A DNA stretch of 64,000 nt from Fermentibacter sp963718745 [NCBI: Candidatus Fermentibacterota bacterium] (GTDB lineage Bacteria; Fermentibacterota; Fermentibacteria; Fermentibacterales), in the NCBI GenBank assembly GCA_963718745.1, contig OY970370.1, forward strand, positions 1,364,001 to 1,428,000, read 5' to 3'. Made by a program: the position numbers and the translations under genes. Shown piece by piece: positions 16,115-24,252 of the stretch (its first letter is position 1; each line of letters opens with the position of its first letter). The notes under the pieces were generated by a model, which ran no database searches, had not been told where the DNA came from, and saw only the letters and a program-made list of their open reading frames with translations.

Positions 16115-17078
16115 TCAGAGGCCGTAGGCGGCCCTGATCCATTCGGTCTCCCGGCGTATCCCTTCCCGGAGGGATACGCCGGGCGTCCATCCGAGGTCGT
16201 GGTCCAGGAGCGACGTATCCGCCACGGCATCGCGCACGGAGCCCTGCGGCGCCGGACCGGACAGCCTCGCAACGCTCCTGCCCGCAGGCTTCCTCGATCT
16301 CCGCAAGCGCATCGAGCAGGCTGGTTCCGCTGCCGGTCCCCAGGTTGTAGACTCCTCCGCTCGTGCAGCTCTCCGCCCTTCGCAGCCCCTCGACGGCATC
16401 AGATACGAATGTGAAATCCCTGGTCTGCCTCCCGTCGCCCAGCATCTCGACCGGTCGGCCACGGAGCGCCGCCAGGATGAACCTGTGGAATGCCATGCCG
16501 GGCCTCTGCCTGGGGCCGAACACAGTGAAGAGGCGGAGGGATGCCGAAGGCATCCCGCGCTCACGGGTGTAGAGGCGCACCAGATGCTCCGCGGCGAGCT
16601 TGGTCACGGCGTGCGGGGAGGCAGGCACGGGCAGGCTCCTTGTCTCGGACATGGGGAGCGAGCCGGAATCTCCGTAGACCGAGTAGGACGAGGCAAAGAC
16701 GAAGTTCTGGAGCGAACCCCTTCCGCAGACCCATTCGAGCAGCCTCCGGGTGGAGACGACGTTGTCCCGGACGTGCTCGTCGAAACCCGGTCCTCCCGGG
16801 AACCCGCCATCGTCCTGTGCGGCCAGGTGGAAGACGAGGAACTGCCCTCCGGGAGGAAAGTGGCTGTTCAGGGCGGATTCGAAGTCCGAGGAGAGGTCGG
16901 CCTCGACCAGGTCGAAGAGGGGATCCCGCAGGGAGGCGGCAATGTTGTTCCTCTTGAAGGCCGGGTCGTAGGAGCCCCTGAAGCAGTCCAGACCGATCAC
17001 GCGTCTGCGCTCGGAGAGGAGCCTCTCGACGAGATGGCTCCCGATGAAACCCCCCGCGCCGGTGACCAGGCAGTTCAT
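16115..17078 (-). pseudogene. NAD-dependent sugar epimerase/dehydratase, frameshifted
   Basis: This is an extended short-chain dehydrogenase acting on nucleotide sugars. It has the N-terminal Rossmann motif GAGGFIG, then FASSYSVYG (Ser and the YxxxK region; SPHAVTKLAAEH has His in place of the usual Tyr, so the catalytic Tyr may be missing), and GVYNLGTGSG. After EIEEACG the frame is lost. One extra G in the GGG run at 16281-16283 would explain it: skipping one base continues as RSVARLSGPAPQ and ends LGWTPGVSLREGI...AAYGL, the normal family C-terminus. Without correction, translation continues in the wrong frame to 16059. It may be a recent mutation or a sequencing error. It follows the DHH gene by 21 bases. 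Confidence 0.8.
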
Positions 17079-17099
17079 CCGCCGGGGAGGCCGGTCACT

Positions 17100-18587
17100 C
17101 TACTCTCCGCTGTCCTCGGTGATGCACCATCCCGGCCCGTTGGGACCCAGCTGCAGGAGATAGCGCATCCCGCCGATCTTGACCGCGGGAGGAGGGAAAT
17201 CCGGTCCGAACGGCGCAAGCACCGCCAGGTCCTGGGCCTGTGGAAGCACCGCCAGATCGAGGTCGACGTGCGGTTCGGGAACCGGCCTCGAGCGGACCGC
17301 TGCGAGGCGCGACACGAGCTTGCCCCGGAGGTCGTTCCAGCCCATCCTGTCGGTGCTGAAACCGGCCGCCTTCTCGTGCCCCCCGGCGCTCTTGAAGACA
17401 TCCTTCATGCCGGTGAGGAACGTGGCCATGTCCCAGTCGCCTATCGACCTCGCTTCACCCACCAGCGTGCCGTCGGCCCTGCTGGTGACGACTATCGCAC
17501 CCCGTCTGAAGATCCTGCACAGCTTGCTCGCAACCGTGCCGCCCATGCCGGAGGGTACGCCGGCCAGATGCACCAGGACCATGCCGAAGGCGTCCGCCTC
17601 GGGATCCTTGTCGGTGATCGCACGCGACAGGACCTCCGAGAGCTGCTGCGACCGGGAGTCGCTCGAGGAGACCATGTCGTGCCATGCGGCGAGGCAGGCG
17701 TTCCGGTCGTTGCTCTCCATGATGTCGAGGAGCCTCCCGATGCCGGAGTTCAGCCCCTTGCCCACGACGGATGTGATCTGCTGGCGGATCGAACAGGCGC
17801 ACCAGCTTCCCTGCCTGTTCGGCCATGCGTCCACGATCACGCCCAGGCCTTCACCGAACTCGCCCCTGTCGACCAGCCTGAAGCGGTCCAGCAGGTAGCG
17901 GTTGGCCCCCAGGAGCGGCACGCGGTCGGACACCGTCCCGAGCGCCAGCGCGGCGAACAGGTTCGGCTCCTCGGCGATTCCGGGGAAGAGTTCGGCGAGG
18001 GCGGCATAGAGGACTCCGCATCCGGCGAGCACCGTTCCCGGGAAGCCGATGGCCTGGGGGTCGATGAGGCCGTGCGAACGCGGCAGCGGAGGATTGAGCG
18101 TGTGATGGTCGGTTATGACGACCCGGGCACCCCGGGCGACGGCCCAGTCCACCCCGGCCACGGCCGAGCAGCCGGCGTCGACGGTCAGGAGGAGATCGCC
18201 CGGATCGAGGATTCCCTCCATCCGCGAGGGCAGCAGCCCATAGTCTTCGAAGGAACGGTCGGGGATGATCGGCACTACCTTGAAACCGAGCTTGGACAGC
18301 ATGGACTTTCCTATGTAGATCCCGGTGATGCCGTCCATGTCGTCATGTCCGTAGAGCACGACCTTGCCGCCCCGCCTGCGCAGCGTGACCAGCTCGTGCT
18401 CCAGCACGTCCAGTTCGGGCAGGAATTCGCGCCAGGCCGGCCTGGCGGGTTTCCATTCGGCAACAGGGTCGGGTGAACCGGGGAATCGGTTCTTCAGAAC
18501 CTCGAGGGCATGTTCGCCCAGGAGTTCGTCCTCCCCGATCTCTTCTTCCTCTACCCTCCCCAGGCACCCGTCTCGACAGACATCCAA
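17100..18587 (-). CDS. RecJ-like DHH/DHHA1 phosphoesterase
   Basis: I set the start at TTG 18587 because AAGGAGG lies five bases upstream; longer readings run into the leader. The product has 495 residues. DHH-domain motifs visible are LYGHDDMDG, LTVDAGCS, VITDHH and LAGCGVLYA, and the DHHA1 motif is SAGGHEKAAGF. These are the metal-binding residues of RecJ single-strand exonucleases and related phosphoesterases. It is shorter than full RecJ and lacks a clear OB domain, so a nanoRNase-like or other role is possible. A TTGACA box lies at 18639-18644, but the -10 is poor. It is divergent from the ComEA-domain gene. Confidence 0.85.
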   Translation of the reverse strand: MDVCRDGCLGRVEEEEIGEDELLGEHALEVLKNRFPGSPDPVAEWKPARPAWREFLPELDVLEHELVTLRRRGGKVVLYGHDDMDGITGIYIGKSMLSKLGFKVVPIIPDRSFEDYGLLPSRMEGILDPGDLLLTVDAGCSAVAGVDWAVARGARVVITDHHTLNPPLPRSHGLIDPQAIGFPGTVLAGCGVLYAALAELFPGIAEEPNLFAALALGTVSDRVPLLGANRYLLDRFRLVDRGEFGEGLGVIVDAWPNRQGSWCACSIRQQITSVVGKGLNSGIGRLLDIMESNDRNACLAAWHDMVSSSDSRSQQLSEVLSRAITDKDPEADAFGMVLVHLAGVPSGMGGTVASKLCRIFRRGAIVVTSRADGTLVGEARSIGDWDMATFLTGMKDVFKSAGGHEKAAGFSTDRMGWNDLRGKLVSRLAAVRSRPVPEPHVDLDLAVLPQAQDLAVLAPFGPDFPPPAVKIGGMRYLLQLGPNGPGWCITEDSGE

Positions 18588-18687
18588 CTGAACCTCCTTC
18601 TGAACCTGATGACAGAGTTTTGTCCTTCCGGGCAAGTTTGTCAACACCACTTGCAGTGCTCCGCTCATATGTAATAGACTGGTCGAT

Positions 18688-19755
18688 GTGAGAACGCCGG
18701 CTGTTGCCCTGCTTCTTGCGGCGTGGTTGCCAGGGGTGGCGGAGTCCGCTTTCGAGCCTGTCCCGCAGGCGCCCTGGGTGACCGCGGGCGCATCATCGTC
18801 ACTGTTCCCGTCATGCGCCGCAACCCTCTTCGAAAACCCTGCGAGCACAGGCCTGCTGGATGGCTGGTCGGTCTCCGCCTCGGCCTCCAGGCCGTTCGGC
18901 CTGGAGCGCCTGGACAGGGCCTCCCTGGCCGGCGCCCTCCCCTGGCGCCAGTGGTGCTTCGCTTCGGGAATCCTCGCCTCGGGAGATTCGGACTACTCCG
19001 AGTGGACTCTGTCGGCCGGCTGCTCCCGCAGGCTCGCGACGGGTCTCGCGGGCGGGCTCTCCGTAAGCTCCCACAGGCTCTCGATCGAAGGCTACGGCTC
19101 CGGCACGGGATTCTCCTCGGACATCGGCCTTGTCGCCAGGCCGATGGACGGAGTCCTCACGGGCGCCTCCGTCCACGGACTGTTCAGGAGCAGGCTCGGT
19201 GCCTCTCCGGATCCCGTGGTGCCGAGAAGTTTCTCCCTGGCGGCAGGGGTCGCCCCGGTCGCAAGCCTCCGGCTTTCCGGCTCGATCTCCTTCAGCGAAG
19301 GCCTCGATCCCGAACCTTCCTTCTCTATCGGATACGCGCCGTCACGTTCTCTGGTCCTGGGGCTCGGACTGCAGTCCGATCCGTCTCGCTTCGCCTTCTC
19401 GGTCTCCCTGGGAACCGGACCTGTGGAATTCCTCTATGGTCTGGGCTTCCATCCATCCCTGGGCGAGACTCATTCGGTTGGAATAGCGATCGGCAGGGCC
19501 GGTCACGTGCCCGTCCCGGCCATGTCGACGGAGGAGCCGGAAACCCCTGCGGACCCTCATGCGACAGTCAACATCAACACAGCCGGGCTCGAGGAGCTCG
19601 AGACCCTACCCGGAATCGGGCCGGCGAGGGCCGAGGCCATCGCAGCGTACAGATCGGAGAACGGACCCTTCACGTCCGTCGATCAGCTCCTGGATGTGCC
19701 CGGCATAGGGCCCTCGCTCCTCGAATCGATCCGGGCAAGGCTGGTCGTCGATTGA
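18688..19755 (+). CDS. Outer-membrane barrel-like protein fused to a ComEA helix-hairpin-helix domain
   Basis: This 355-residue protein starts with GTG. It has a signal peptide (PAVALLLAAWLPGVAESA). Residues about 20-280 are barrel-like, beginning FEPVPQAPWVTAGASSSLFPSCAATLFENPAS-type PorV/PorQ sequence (ASTGLLDG, SGILASGDSDYSEW). After a Pro/Glu linker, residues 293-355 form a ComEA-type domain: VNINTAGLEELETLPGIG, then YRSENGPFTSVDQLLDVPGIG. ComEA helix-hairpin-helix domains bind incoming double-stranded DNA in the periplasm. Fusion to a barrel would place this DNA-binding domain on the outer membrane. The next gene overlaps its stop. Confidence 0.82.
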   Translation: MRTPAVALLLAAWLPGVAESAFEPVPQAPWVTAGASSSLFPSCAATLFENPASTGLLDGWSVSASASRPFGLERLDRASLAGALPWRQWCFASGILASGDSDYSEWTLSAGCSRRLATGLAGGLSVSSHRLSIEGYGSGTGFSSDIGLVARPMDGVLTGASVHGLFRSRLGASPDPVVPRSFSLAAGVAPVASLRLSGSISFSEGLDPEPSFSIGYAPSRSLVLGLGLQSDPSRFAFSVSLGTGPVEFLYGLGFHPSLGETHSVGIAIGRAGHVPVPAMSTEEPETPADPHATVNINTAGLEELETLPGIGPARAEAIAAYRSENGPFTSVDQLLDVPGIGPSLLESIRARLVVD

Positions 19756-21227
19756 CGGGAGTGCTCGTCCTCGCCCTGGTCCTGACCGGAACCGGAGCGG
19801 ACGGAGGCGACCTGCTCACAAGGCTGGGACGGCGCTTCCCGCAGTCCCGCGGGAACATGGAAGGCGCCTGGGCCGGCGACGGGTTCGAGTTCCTGCACAG
19901 GGCGCGCCTCACCGCGGGCGACCTCTACCTGACCCTTGTCGCCGAGAAGGACCGCGGGGAGGACTGGTGCGACCTGATCGCCGCCGGTGCCTCCTACTCG
20001 CCGTCAGACGGCCGGACGTTCACCGCGGTCGCGGGTTGGATGCGCGCCGAGCTCGGATCCGGGCTCATCCTGTCCCATCCGTCGGGCTGGGGCGGAGCGT
20101 CGGGTGTGGAAGCCAAGCCTCCCGGTCTGAACTCGCGGATCGAGCCGGCGGCAAGCCCGGGGTGTTCAGATTCCGAACCGCTCACCGGAGCCGGGGCGGA
20201 GTTCCACGTCGCAGGGATGACGGGCTTCATCCTCGGCTCCTACTCCCGTGTGGATCCCTCGGGTGATGGGCTGCACAGGTCCGAGGCGGAGCTCGAGGCT
20301 GCCGGCTCCGTCGAGGAGAACCTCGCGGGATTCAGACTGGCGGGAGGTGCCTGGGGGCTCGACGCTGCCCTGGCGGAGGACGGCAGGGGTGACTGGGCGC
20401 GGGCGGGCATCGATTTCGACGGCTCGATAGGCGGCCTGGGCCTCACCGCGGAAGCGGCCTGGGGCAGCGATGACGGTTCCGGATCCCGTGCAGCCTGGGC
20501 CTGCCTCCACGAGCAGTTCGACGATCTCAGATTCTGCGCGGGGGCCTTCAGCTTCCCGGACGGCTTCCCCGCCAGGAGGTCCGCCCTGCCGATCGGGGCG
20601 ACGGGGGACATAGGCGCGGGAGCAGCCGTCGGATGGAGGCCCGGCGGCGGCTGGTCGGCGGAGTTCTCCGCGAACTCGGTTCTGATCGACGAGGAATCTC
20701 GAACGGGAGCCGAGCTTGCGCTCGAGAAGAGGATGACTTCCGCATTCGACCTCGGCACCCGCGGCAGGTGGTCCTCCGGCATGGACGAGAGCTCCTACAG
20801 ACTCGTCGGTTCATCGTCCTGGAGACCCGCAGGTGGAGTCATCCTGTCCTCCGCCATCCAGAAGACCGGCGCGGGGGGAGAGGACGGGGACTCGGGCGGG
20901 GCCGGCGCCGAGGCGAGGCTCAAGCTCGTGCTCGAGGGGGACGTCTCCCTGCGGTTTTCAGCGGCCGGCTTCTCCACCGACGATTACGACTCGAGGGTCT
21001 ACTTCGGAGAACTTTCGTTCCCCGGCGATTTCGCATCGGTCCAGCAGTGGGGTGACGGCGTCTACCTCCAGGCAGCCGCAGGCTTCCCGCTCGGTGCATC
21101 GGAGATATCCGCCCGGATCGGGTATCTGCGGAAGGACCGGGTGGTTTCTCTGGGAGAAGGCATGGAGGAGACCGAGGGTCCCTCCCGGGTCGACGCAACC
21201 CTCCAGTTCGAGACGGATCTCAGGTAA
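19752..21227 (+). CDS. Exported barrel-like protein downstream of the ComEA fusion
   Basis: This 491-residue protein starts with TTG overlapping the upstream TGA by three bases; GTG 19761 is an alternative. The signal is VLVLALVLTGTGADGG. The rest is a long run of amphipathic strands rich in Gly, Ala, Ser and Asp (AGFRLAGGAWGLDAALA, AGAAVGWRPGGGWSAEFSA, and more), ending VDATLQFETDLR, as in large outer-membrane barrels. I recognise no family. Tight coupling to the ComEA-barrel gene suggests a common complex, perhaps a DNA or protein channel; this is inference. Confidence 0.7.
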   Translation: MTGVLVLALVLTGTGADGGDLLTRLGRRFPQSRGNMEGAWAGDGFEFLHRARLTAGDLYLTLVAEKDRGEDWCDLIAAGASYSPSDGRTFTAVAGWMRAELGSGLILSHPSGWGGASGVEAKPPGLNSRIEPAASPGCSDSEPLTGAGAEFHVAGMTGFILGSYSRVDPSGDGLHRSEAELEAAGSVEENLAGFRLAGGAWGLDAALAEDGRGDWARAGIDFDGSIGGLGLTAEAAWGSDDGSGSRAAWACLHEQFDDLRFCAGAFSFPDGFPARRSALPIGATGDIGAGAAVGWRPGGGWSAEFSANSVLIDEESRTGAELALEKRMTSAFDLGTRGRWSSGMDESSYRLVGSSSWRPAGGVILSSAIQKTGAGGEDGDSGGAGAEARLKLVLEGDVSLRFSAAGFSTDDYDSRVYFGELSFPGDFASVQQWGDGVYLQAAAGFPLGASEISARIGYLRKDRVVSLGEGMEETEGPSRVDATLQFETDLR

Positions 21228-21411
21228 ACCCAGCACCTCGTCCAGTGCGGGTCAGACCTCTTTCGGGCCTGGAACCGGGAGCATTCGCGCACTGCTCCAT
21301 TCAGGCTCCATCCTCTCTCTGCGCCCCCGGGAGATACCCGCTTTCGTAACATATTGATCAGTCTGCTATTGCGAACACACATCGAGCCTGACGAGTCCGG
21401 AATAGATTGGC

Positions 21412-21440
21412 TTGACACCAATATGAATTGGTGCCATTTT
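21412..21440 (+). promoter_or_regulatory. Promoter with operator palindrome before the AbrB-like gene
   Basis: TTGACA (21412-21417) is a perfect -35. With 17 bases of spacing the -10 would be CATTTT (21435-21440), which is weak. The spacer contains a perfect inverted repeat CACCAAT-atga-ATTGGTG (21416-21433). A palindrome between -35 and -10 is a classical repressor site. The nearest candidate regulator is the AbrB-like protein encoded 19 bases downstream. Confidence 0.6.
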
Positions 21441-21458
21441 GCCGGCCGGAGGTGCAGG

Positions 21459-21659
21459 ATGCACATCGATCTCGACCAGGTGGACTTCGTGACCGAGACG
21501 GCGCTGACGATCAGACAGAGCAGGCGGCGCACGACCGTCCCGAAGGAGATAGTCGACAGGCTCGGGCTCACCCCGGAAGACAGGCTCAGGTGGGTCCTGC
21601 TGACGGACGGGACCGTGATAGTGACGCGCGTTCGGCGGCTCACGGAGGGGAACTCATGA
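21459..21659 (+). CDS. AbrB/MazE/SpoVT-type DNA-binding protein
   Basis: This is a 66-residue protein with ATG 21459 after GGAGG. The swapped-hairpin AbrB fold is recognisable: ALTIRQSRRRTTVPKEIVDR, then LGLTPEDRLRWVLLTDGTVIV. It is unlike the usual MazE antitoxin setting because no toxin gene follows. Instead the next three genes encode an ABC transporter, the first overlapping this stop (ATGA). Together with the palindromic promoter this suggests a local transcriptional regulator of transporter expression, probably autoregulated. Confidence 0.82.
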   Translation: MHIDLDQVDFVTETALTIRQSRRRTTVPKEIVDRLGLTPEDRLRWVLLTDGTVIVTRVRRLTEGNS

Positions 21660-22672
21660 AGAGAAACGCGTTGATTCTTGTACTGCTGGGAGCAATCATC
21701 GGCGGAGGCTGCGGCAGATCCCGTCCCGAAGGTGTCCTCAGGGTGGGGTACTTCCCCAACATCACACATTCGCAGGCGATAATCGGCATCGCCAGGGGTG
21801 ACTTCGCGGAGGCGCTGGGCGAGGGAGTCGTCATCGAACCGTTCGTCTTCAACGCCGGCCCGTCCGTCGTGGAGGCCCTTTTCGCCGGGGAGCTGGATCT
21901 TGCCTACATAGGCCCCAACCCGGCCGTGAACGGTTTCATCCGTTCCGACGGAGCAGCGCTCCGGATAGTAGCCGGAGCGACATCGGGAGGTGCCTGCCTG
22001 GTGGTCCGTCCTGGAGCGGGCATCTCCTCCGCAGCCGACCTCCCGGGCAAGAGGATCGCTTCGCCACAGCTCGGCAACACACAGGACGTGGCATTGAGAG
22101 GCTGGCTCCTCGACAACGGACTCGCCACCCTCGAACAGGGTGGGACCGTCGAGGTCGTCGCGATACAGAACCCCGACATACTCGACCTGTTCAGGCAGGG
22201 CGGGATCGACGGCGCCTGGGTTCCGGAGCCGTGGGCGAGCCGCCTCGTGGTAGAGGGCGGCGGAACGATCCTCCTGGACGAGAGGGACCTGTGGGAGGAC
22301 GGCGAGTTCCCCACGGCATGCGTGATCGCCTCCGCCTCCATCCTCGAGGAGAACCCGGCTCTCGTCGAGGCCTGGCTCGCGGCGCACGTCGCGATAACCG
22401 GATGGGAGCTCGAGAATCCCGACTCGGCCATGGCCCTGGTCAACTCCGAGATAGAGAGGATGACCGGCAAGGCTCTGGCGGACGAGGTCATCGAGATGGC
22501 CTGGGGCAGGATGAGCCCGACCTGGGATCCTCTCCCGGAGTGCATAGAGCAGAGCGCCCTGGCTGCGTGGGAGATCGGCTATCTCACGGAAGAGCCTGAC
22601 CTGGAAGGACTCTGCGACCTGTCGATCCTGGAGCGCGTCACGGCGGAAGACGCCGGCGCGGCTGCGAGGTAG
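21656..22672 (+). CDS. ABC transporter substrate-binding lipoprotein (nitrate/sulfonate/taurine type)
   Basis: The protein has 338 residues. The lipobox is IIGGGC. The body matches the NMT1/SsuA/TauA family: VGYFPNITHSQAIIGIA, LDLAYIGPNPAV, LPGKRIASPQLGNTQDVALR, GAWVPEPWAS and TACVIASASILEE. Likely ligands are sulfonates, nitrate or other small anions and cofactor precursors; sequence alone does not decide. It is the first structural gene of a complete three-part transporter and overlaps the AbrB-like regulator gene. Confidence 0.9.
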   Translation: MKRNALILVLLGAIIGGGCGRSRPEGVLRVGYFPNITHSQAIIGIARGDFAEALGEGVVIEPFVFNAGPSVVEALFAGELDLAYIGPNPAVNGFIRSDGAALRIVAGATSGGACLVVRPGAGISSAADLPGKRIASPQLGNTQDVALRGWLLDNGLATLEQGGTVEVVAIQNPDILDLFRQGGIDGAWVPEPWASRLVVEGGGTILLDERDLWEDGEFPTACVIASASILEENPALVEAWLAAHVAITGWELENPDSAMALVNSEIERMTGKALADEVIEMAWGRMSPTWDPLPECIEQSALAAWEIGYLTEEPDLEGLCDLSILERVTAEDAGAAAR

Positions 22673-22675
22673 ATC

Positions 22676-23434
22676 CTGGAACTCGAACTCAGGAACGTTT
22701 CGAGGATATTCCAGAGGCCGGGGAGGACGGTCTCCGCCCTGGAGGGTCTGGACATGAGGATAGGCCGCGGAGAGTTCGTCTGCCTCGTGGGGCCGTCCGG
22801 ATGCGGGAAGACGACCGTCCTCCACCTCCTGGCGGGTCTGGACAGACCCACCGGCGGCGAGGTGCTTGCGAACGGCGAGCCTGTCGAAGGCCCCGTGCCG
22901 TCCCGGGTGCTGATCTTCCAGGATGCGGCTCTCTTCCCGTGGATGACAGTCAGGGCCAACATCGAGTTCGGGTTGAGGGCGATGGGCGTCGACCGGAGGA
23001 GCAGGGGCGTTGTCGTGGACGACCTTCTGAAGATGGTCCACCTCGAGGGCTTCGGACAGTCATGGGTCCACGAGCTGTCCGGCGGGATGCGGCAGAGGGC
23101 CGCCCTTGCCCGGGCGCTGGCGGTGGATCCCCGAGTACTACTGCTGGACGAGCCCTTCGGAGCGCTGGACGCCCTCACGAGGGACTCACTGCACACCGAG
23201 CTGCAGGACCTCTGGATGGAGTCCTCGAAGACCATGCTCTTCGTCACCCACAACGTCAGAGAGGCCGCGGTACTGGCCGACAGGATCCTGGTCATGTCCG
23301 GGGCGCCCGGGCGGATCGTGGCCGAGCACCGGGTGGAGCTCCCGCGCCCGAGGCACATGGAGGACGCCGGCATAATGCCTCTCGCCGCCAGAGTCCTGGC
23401 AGACCTCAGACCGGCAGCGAGGAGGGACAAGTGA
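22676..23434 (+). CDS. ABC transporter ATPase (nitrate/sulfonate/taurine type)
   Basis: The 252-residue product is of the SsuB/TauB type. Walker A is GPSGCGKTT, followed by the Q-loop (IFQDAALFPW), signature LSGGMRQRAALARAL, Walker B LLLDEPFGALD, and the switch His in FVTHNVREA. The family N-terminus (ELELRNVSRIFQ) is encoded upstream of the first ATG (22754). The only start that keeps it is CTG 22676 with GAGG six bases before it, or possibly ATC 22673. This reading follows directly after the substrate-binding gene's TAG in the same frame. Confidence 0.88.
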   Translation: MELELRNVSRIFQRPGRTVSALEGLDMRIGRGEFVCLVGPSGCGKTTVLHLLAGLDRPTGGEVLANGEPVEGPVPSRVLIFQDAALFPWMTVRANIEFGLRAMGVDRRSRGVVVDDLLKMVHLEGFGQSWVHELSGGMRQRAALARALAVDPRVLLLDEPFGALDALTRDSLHTELQDLWMESSKTMLFVTHNVREAAVLADRILVMSGAPGRIVAEHRVELPRPRHMEDAGIMPLAARVLADLRPAARRDK

Positions 23435-24228
23435 AGAGATTCATCGACGCGATGGTCGACGAACTCCCGCGCAGGAGCCTCCAGATCGGCTTCGGCATCC
23501 TCCTGGTCATGCTCTGGCTGGTGCTCGGATGGATCGGCATCTGGCCCACGTACCTCTTCCCCACCCTGCCGGGCGTGCTGCGCTCGCTTGCGGGCTCCGG
23601 CGGGTCCGGCATCCTCTGGACGTCGATCCTGGGCAGCATGAAGCGCCTCCTCATGGGCTACTCGATCGCCCTCGGCGGAGGGGTATTCCTGGGCGTTCTC
23701 CTAGGCAGCTTCAGGTGGGCAAAGGATACGATAGGCCAGGTCGTCCTCGGCCTGCAGGCCCTCCCGAGCATCTGCTGGCTCCCCCTCGCGATCCTCTGGT
23801 TCGGGCTCTCGGAGCAGGCCATCCTCTTCGTCGTGATCATGGGCGCCTTCCTGTCGATCTCGCTCGCGACCGAGGACGGCATCAGGAACACGCCGAGGGT
23901 CTATCTCCTGGCTGCCAGGAACCTGGGTTCCACCGGCCCCTCACTCTATGCGAGGATCGTCCTGCCGGCATCGCTGCCGTCGATAATCACCGGGATGAAG
24001 CTGGGATGGACTTTCGCGTGGCGGTCGCTGATGGCCGGGGAGCTCCTCTATTCCGTCCCCGGGCTGGGCAGCATGCTGGTGCTCGGCAGGGAGCTGAACG
24101 ACATGAACCAGGTCGTCGCGGTCATGGTCGTCATAGTCGCGATCGGACTGTTGACGGACAAGCTCATCTTCGGCGCGCTGGAGAAGGCGATGCGCTCCCG
24201 CTGGGGCACGGGAACGGGACGCAGGTAG
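23431..24228 (+). CDS. ABC transporter permease (nitrate/sulfonate/taurine type)
   Basis: This 265-residue inner-membrane protein starts with GTG overlapping the ATPase stop (GTGA). It has about six membrane helices and the EAA-like cytoplasmic loop (YLLAARNLGSTGPSLYARIVLPASLPSIITGMKLG region), which contacts the ATPase. LQALPSICWLPLAILWFG is typical of the SsuC/TauC family. It is the last gene of the transporter operon. The next gene is convergent, 24 bases away, and no strong terminator is seen between them. Confidence 0.92.
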   Translation: MKRFIDAMVDELPRRSLQIGFGILLVMLWLVLGWIGIWPTYLFPTLPGVLRSLAGSGGSGILWTSILGSMKRLLMGYSIALGGGVFLGVLLGSFRWAKDTIGQVVLGLQALPSICWLPLAILWFGLSEQAILFVVIMGAFLSISLATEDGIRNTPRVYLLAARNLGSTGPSLYARIVLPASLPSIITGMKLGWTFAWRSLMAGELLYSVPGLGSMLVLGRELNDMNQVVAVMVVIVAIGLLTDKLIFGALEKAMRSRWGTGTGRR

Positions 24229-24252
24229 GAAAAGGGTAGGCTTCGGACCGGT

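Noticed and set aside
16485-18476. Very long plus-strand open frame opposite the epimerase and DHH genes
   Set aside because: It is antisense to two recognised genes and has the low-complexity composition of a shadow frame.
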